From positions 1-8,398 of the forward strand of contig DAOWDZ010000130.1 of assembly GCA_030638765.1 (NCBI GenBank): a stretch of 8,398 bases of DNA, read 5' to 3'. This document shows, piece by piece, positions 4,844 through 8,398 of this stretch. Positions within the stretch are counted from its first letter, which is position 1; every line of letters starts with the position of its first letter. The notes beneath the pieces were generated by a model. It was given only the letters and a program-made list of their open reading frames with translations, searched no databases and was not told the DNA's origin. Source of the DNA: Desulfocapsa sp. GTDB taxonomy: Bacteria; Desulfobacterota; Desulfobulbia; Desulfobulbales; Desulfocapsaceae. Both the position numbers and the translations under genes were made by a program.

Positions 4844-6193
4844 ATGCCTATTCAAACCCATTCAGTTGTAGCACTTGTTGGACGTCCCAATGTCGGGAAG
4901 TCTACTCTGTTTAATCGTATTACGCGCTCCAGAAAAGCGCTTGTTGATCCCACTCCGGGTGTGACTCGTGATCGTCATTACGACAAAGTTGTCTGGAACG
5001 ATAAACTTTTTATGCTGGTGGATACGGGTGGTATTGAAGATGCCATTGGGGATGTCATGGGCGGGCATATTCGTAATCAGGCATTGGCTGCCATAGATGA
5101 GGCGGATATTATCCTTTTTGTGCTCGATGGCCGTGAAGGGGTTACTCCTGCAGATAAGGAAGTGGCAAACCTTTTGCGTCGGACACAAAAAACCATTTTT
5201 TATGTGGTGAATAAGATCGACGGTCCGGAACAGGAACTGGAGCAGATGTCTCAGTTCTATGAGCTTGGTGTCGAAGAGTTATGGGCAGTATCTGCTGAAC
5301 ATAAGTACGGTTTTTACACCTTGATGGACGCACTCGATGAGAGTCTTCTTGAGAGTGATGATGAGATTGATCTCCCGGAAGGTACGGTGAAAGTAGCTTT
5401 TTTCGGCCGCCCCAATGTCGGTAAATCATCCATGATCAATCAGATTCTCGGTCAAGATCGAATGGTGGTCTCAGAAGTGTCTGGTACCACACGGGATTCT
5501 GTGGATACCCTCCTGACCCATGGCAACTATAGCTATCTGCTTATTGACACTGCTGGAATCAGAAGAAAGGGGAAGACTAAGGAAAAGCTCGAAAAGTTTT
5601 CCATATTAAAGGCATTGGCTGCCCTTGAGAAATGTGATATCGCAGTGGTTCTGATCGATGCTGAAGAAGGGATCACCGAACAGGACACAAAAGTTATCGG
5701 TTACACTCAGGAACAGGGAAGAGGGTTAATTCTCGTCGTCAATAAATGGGATCTTGTGCAGGATGATAAGGAACGTCAAAAGCAGATCATGGGCGAAATA
5801 TCTCTTGCTGTGCCATTTGTCGGTTTTGCTCCTCTTCTCACTGCTTCGGCCCTTACTGGTTATGGTATTAAACGGCTTTTTCCAACCATCGGTTCAGTGT
5901 TTCGTCAGTTTACTTCGGTCTTTCCCACATCGGCCCTCAACAGACTTCTAAAGAGCGCAGTGGAAGATCATTCCCCCCCTATCTATAAGAATAAACGTCT
6001 TAAATTTTATTATACCTCACAGGTTGGCAGCAGGCCGCCAAAGTTTGTTGTTATGAGTAACAGTTCCAAGGGTGTTCATTTTTCCTATGAACGGTACCTG
6101 ACCAACAGGTTCCGTGATGGCCTGGGGCTTGACAAAATCCCGATTCAACTTTTTATCCGTGATAAAAACAGGGATAAGAAGGGAAGAAAATAG
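4844..6193 (+). CDS. der: Ribosome-assembly GTPase Der (EngA)
   Basis: Essential tandem GTPase that binds the 50S subunit during late assembly. It has 449 residues; the family runs about 430-490. The first G domain has GRPNVGKS (13-20), DTGG (60-63), NKID (123-126) and SA (150-151). A short acidic linker (about 165-180) precedes the second G domain with GRPNVGKS (188-195), DTAG (235-238), NKWD (300-303) and SA (335-336). A KH-like domain (about 355-445) follows, ending in a basic tail (RDKNRDKKGRK). All nucleotide-binding motifs are intact. The ATG at 4844 lacks an obvious Shine-Dalgarno site and lies 9 nt after the lipoprotein stop, so re-initiation or coupling is likely. The stop is one base before the permease start. 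Confidence 0.97.
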   Translation: MPIQTHSVVALVGRPNVGKSTLFNRITRSRKALVDPTPGVTRDRHYDKVVWNDKLFMLVDTGGIEDAIGDVMGGHIRNQALAAIDEADIILFVLDGREGVTPADKEVANLLRRTQKTIFYVVNKIDGPEQELEQMSQFYELGVEELWAVSAEHKYGFYTLMDALDESLLESDDEIDLPEGTVKVAFFGRPNVGKSSMINQILGQDRMVVSEVSGTTRDSVDTLLTHGNYSYLLIDTAGIRRKGKTKEKLEKFSILKALAALEKCDIAVVLIDAEEGITEQDTKVIGYTQEQGRGLILVVNKWDLVQDDKERQKQIMGEISLAVPFVGFAPLLTASALTGYGIKRLFPTIGSVFRQFTSVFPTSALNRLLKSAVEDHSPPIYKNKRLKFYYTSQVGSRPPKFVVMSNSSKGVHFSYERYLTNRFRDGLGLDKIPIQLFIRDKNRDKKGRK

Positions 6194-6194
6194 T

Positions 6195-7997
6195 TTGATT
6201 TCGCCATTAGTTATAGTTGTACTTATTCTGGCGTTGACCTTTGCTCTTCTGATTTTTAGTAAAATCCCACCGACTGCAGTTTTCATAGGAGCCTTAACTC
6301 TTACCATTACATTTAAACTCGCTCCTCTGGAAGATTCTCTGAAGGGTTTTAATAATCCCGGGGTTCTGACCATTGGTGCATTGTTTATGATTGCTGCTGG
6401 TATGTATTCAACCGGGGCAATTTCCATATTAAGCGAAAAACTCATTGGCCGGCCTCATTCGATATTTAAGGCACAGCTGAGAATATTACCCAACATTGCT
6501 TTCGGCTCAGCGTTTTTGAACAATACTCCACTTGTGGCCATGATGATTCCTGTTATTCGGGATCTTTCAAAGAGTTGTGGGCTCGATCCTAAAAAGTTAT
6601 TTATTCCCTTAAGTTATGCATCAATCCTTGGAGGAACCTGCACACTTATCGGAACAGCCACAAATCTCGTTATCGCGGGTCTTGTGAACGAGACTCTTGA
6701 ACGGGGTGGCACTGATGTTCCCCATATGGTTCCAGTTGGAATGTTTGACCTGTCTCTTGTCGGTGTTCCTGTTACAATTATTGGATTAATCTTTCTTATG
6801 ACGGTGGGTAAGAAGCTACTCCCGTCCACTCCCGAAAGCCTCATACAGGAAAGTGAAGTTGCACGGAGATGGTTTCGGGTCGAACTCACCGTTGAAGAGG
6901 ATAGCCCTCTTATTGGAAAGACGCTGGAGGATGCAGGGCTTATGTCCAGTGATGGCTTTTATATCATGTCCTGTCTTCGTGAGTCGAAGAAACTGGAATT
7001 GAGTAGAGAAATTGTTCTTGCCGAAGGGTGTTCTCTGAGTTTTTCCGCTGATATCAGCGGTGCAAAGTATCTGTGGGCAACCATTGGCCTGAAACCTCTC
7101 TATTCCACAAAAGAACAAAAGGCCGATCGCCATCGTCATCATCTGGTTGAAGTTGTGATGTCCAGACGAAACAGTATGATTGGCCATCAGATTGGCGAAG
7201 TTGAAGCAACAGTGCCTCATTTTGAAGTATGGCTGGTGGCTTTTGCAAGGGGAGAGGCAGCCATGGACTATCCCCTGGAGGAGACTGTTGTTCAGGCAGG
7301 GGATGTTGCGTTGCTGGAGGTGAAGGATACATTTTTTTATCGTAATCGGAATGAGACTGAGTTTTCGATGACTAAAAAACTCAGAGGTGCAACTATTCAG
7401 CGAACCGATAAGGCCTTGCTGGCATCCGTCATCACGGGTGCCATGGTTTTTTCAGTGGCATTTGGTTTTATGAGTATGCTGAATGCAGCACTTCTTGCCG
7501 CGGGCGGGATGCTTCTTACGGGCTGCATGAACCTTCATGATGCCGGGAAGTCGGTTGATTTTGCGACTTTGATGGTTATTGCATCCGCCATGGGGCTTGA
7601 ATCAGCAGTGACTGCTTCCGGATTATCTGCTGTGATAGGTGATTTTCTAGGAATGCTTGGCGGTGATAATGTTTATATAGCGCTCGCCGTTGTTTTTCTT
7701 GGCTGTATTCTGATGGATGCCATGGTTACCAATGTGGCATCTGCCGTTTTTATGTTTCCCATTTCCATGACCATTGCCTCGGCTCTTGGGGTGAGTTTTA
7801 TGCCCTTTGTGATCGTTGTGATGGTTGGTGCATCCTGCAGTTTTATTTCACCTGTGAGTTACCAGACGAACCTTATGGTGTATGGTCCTGGTAAATATAG
7901 TTTTAGTGATTTTGTGAAGATTGGAGTTCCACTCTCCCTTTTAGTTGGTGTACTCACTATCTTTGTAACGCCGATTTTCTTTCCATTTTATGTCTGA
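6195..7997 (+). CDS. SLC13-family permease with TrkA_C (RCK_C) domains
   Basis: Inner-membrane anion/solute:cation symporter type protein of about 600 aa; the substrate (sulfate, dicarboxylate or other anion) cannot be told from sequence. An N-terminal membrane half (about 1-210) has family motifs NNTPLVAMMIP (109-119) and GTCTLIGTATN (147-157). A soluble middle (about 222-390) looks like two tandem TrkA_C domains (FRVELTVEEDSPLIGKTLED and HHLVEVVMSRRNSMIGHQIG). The C-terminal membrane half (about 407-600) contains SPVSYQTNLMVYGPG (552-566). The open frame reaches back to an ATG at 6114, but that would overlap der by 80 bp and add a charged, non-membrane N-terminus. TTG at 6195, one base after the der TAG and about 10 nt after AAGGGA, places the first hydrophobic helix immediately at the N-terminus and is preferred. 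The stop codon lies inside the hairpin at 7983-8021. Confidence 0.9.
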   Translation: MISPLVIVVLILALTFALLIFSKIPPTAVFIGALTLTITFKLAPLEDSLKGFNNPGVLTIGALFMIAAGMYSTGAISILSEKLIGRPHSIFKAQLRILPNIAFGSAFLNNTPLVAMMIPVIRDLSKSCGLDPKKLFIPLSYASILGGTCTLIGTATNLVIAGLVNETLERGGTDVPHMVPVGMFDLSLVGVPVTIIGLIFLMTVGKKLLPSTPESLIQESEVARRWFRVELTVEEDSPLIGKTLEDAGLMSSDGFYIMSCLRESKKLELSREIVLAEGCSLSFSADISGAKYLWATIGLKPLYSTKEQKADRHRHHLVEVVMSRRNSMIGHQIGEVEATVPHFEVWLVAFARGEAAMDYPLEETVVQAGDVALLEVKDTFFYRNRNETEFSMTKKLRGATIQRTDKALLASVITGAMVFSVAFGFMSMLNAALLAAGGMLLTGCMNLHDAGKSVDFATLMVIASAMGLESAVTASGLSAVIGDFLGMLGGDNVYIALAVVFLGCILMDAMVTNVASAVFMFPISMTIASALGVSFMPFVIVVMVGASCSFISPVSYQTNLMVYGPGKYSFSDFVKIGVPLSLLVGVLTIFVTPIFFPFYV

Positions 7998-8026
7998 TCT
8001 CATGGGTCAGACATAAAATGGGAAAG
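7979..8026. terminator. Long hairpin between convergent genes
   Basis: A perfect 15-bp inverted repeat, 7983-7997 against 8007-8021, has a 9-nt loop; allowing one bulged G (8022) adds four more pairs out to 7979/8026. The left arm includes the last codons and stop of the permease, and the right edge is 3 bp from the stop of the convergent SPFH gene. It is placed to end both transcripts or block read-through and antisense RNA. Neither strand has a U-tract after the stem, so it is not a classical intrinsic terminator; 3'-end stabilisation is an alternative. Confidence 0.65.
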
Positions 8027-8029
8027 TAG

Positions 8030-8398
8030 TTAGGCCTGTGTTGTACGTGGACGGGAGCCTCCAACGGGTCTTCCGGCGGTTGTTTTCCGTGTTGGTTGTG
8101 GTGGGTGATGGGGAGCCTTGCTCTGCTTAATGGTGGACATGGCAGCCGTTACCATGGAGGCAACATCCGTGAGATTGGCAGGCAGGATCATGGTGTTATT
8201 TGCTTTGGCCAGTTTCCCAAATTCACCGATATAACTTTTTGCCACTTCCAGGTTGGCAGCTTCATTTCCACCGGGAAGACTTAAGGCTTCTGCAACTTTA
8301 CTGATACCCTGTGCCGTGGCTTCTGCCACCATGGTAATTTCCTGAGCCTTACCTTCAGCCTCGTTAATTCGTTTCATCTTCTCGCCTTCAGATAAGGC
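8030..8398 (-). CDS. SPFH/Band 7 (stomatin/paraslipin-like) protein, C-terminal part
   Basis: Partial gene: 122 codons up to the TAA at 8030-8032, with the N-terminus beyond the right edge. The frame stays open to the last base, so the ATG at 8377 is internal, not the start. The visible part is the end of the SPFH coiled coil (ALSEGEKMKRINEAEGKAQE, ITMVAEATAQGISKVAEALS), a helical stretch (ANLEVAKSYIGEFGKLAKAN) and the typical NTMILPANLTDVASMV segment. A Pro/Arg/Thr-rich tail of about 30 residues (from APHHPPQPTRK to the end) follows. Proteins of this family form membrane-anchored oligomers, often next to an NfeD-type protein. No NfeD gene is visible here, but upstream sequence is missing. 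Convergent with the permease. Confidence 0.88.
   Translation of the reverse strand, partial: ALSEGEKMKRINEAEGKAQEITMVAEATAQGISKVAEALSLPGGNEAANLEVAKSYIGEFGKLAKANNTMILPANLTDVASMVTAAMSTIKQSKAPHHPPQPTRKTTAGRPVGGSRPRTTQA

Noticed and set aside
6114..6194. N-terminal extension of the permease from ATG 6114
   Set aside because: It would lie inside der in another frame for 80 bp and adds charged residues before the first membrane helix.
6816..7332. Minus-strand open frames under the permease
   Set aside because: They are shadows of the permease frame; low-complexity His/Gln/Pro strings come from reverse reading of its codons.
8096..8284. Plus-strand open frame opposite the SPFH gene
   Set aside because: The minus-strand frame carries the clear SPFH C-terminal pattern and stays open to the window edge.

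Overview
The window reads like a piece of chromosome from a mesophilic, moderately low-GC Gram-negative anaerobe, most likely a Desulfobacterota ('deltaproteobacterial') sulfate reducer of the Desulfobulbales type. The evidence is indirect. There is an AmmeMemoRadiSam-type radical SAM enzyme, common in anaerobes, and a DUF2959-type lipoprotein. There is also a small conserved protein at 2300-2638 whose sequence style I associate with sulfate reducers. Taxonomy is inference only.

Layout. (1) 10-1561, minus strand: a compact two-gene HipBA-type toxin-antitoxin module, an XRE-family antitoxin followed one base later by a HipA-family Ser/Thr kinase. It has a near-consensus sigma-70 promoter placed so that the antitoxin mRNA should be leaderless. 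A 13-bp direct repeat (one mismatch, 40-bp period) and a 6-8-6 inverted repeat upstream are operator candidates. (2) 1562-2299: a 740-bp region with no intact gene. It holds these promoter and operator elements, a decayed fragment of a 5'-nucleotidase-family metallophosphatase (minus strand, about 1707-1964) and several inverted repeats. It looks like a scar around an inserted or rearranged segment. (3) 2300-4058, plus strand: a conserved 112-aa protein of unknown function, a 58-aa cationic small protein with a strong ribosome binding site, and the AmmeMemoRadiSam radical SAM enzyme (AmrS), which starts 7 nt after the small gene. (4) 4178-7997, plus strand: an apparent operon of a DUF2959-type lipoprotein, the ribosome-assembly GTPase Der (EngA) and a 600-aa SLC13-family permease with central TrkA_C (RCK_C) domains. 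The permease probably starts at TTG one base after the der stop. (5) 7979-8026: a long hairpin separating the permease from a convergent gene. (6) 8030-8398, minus strand: the C-terminal part of an SPFH/Band 7 (stomatin/paraslipin-like) membrane protein that runs off the right edge.

How the genes work together. HipB-type proteins normally neutralise the kinase and repress their own promoter, and the region upstream fits such autoregulation. Der, the lipoprotein and the permease are packed tightly enough to be co-transcribed, but no shared pathway is evident. AmrS normally belongs with Memo and AMMECR1 proteins; neither is in the window.

No CRISPR array, tRNA, rRNA, integrase or complete insertion sequence was seen. 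I see no clearly new multi-gene system. The points most worth a second look are the leaderless, direct-repeat-controlled hipBA promoter, the gene scar next to it, and the small cationic protein coupled to AmrS.
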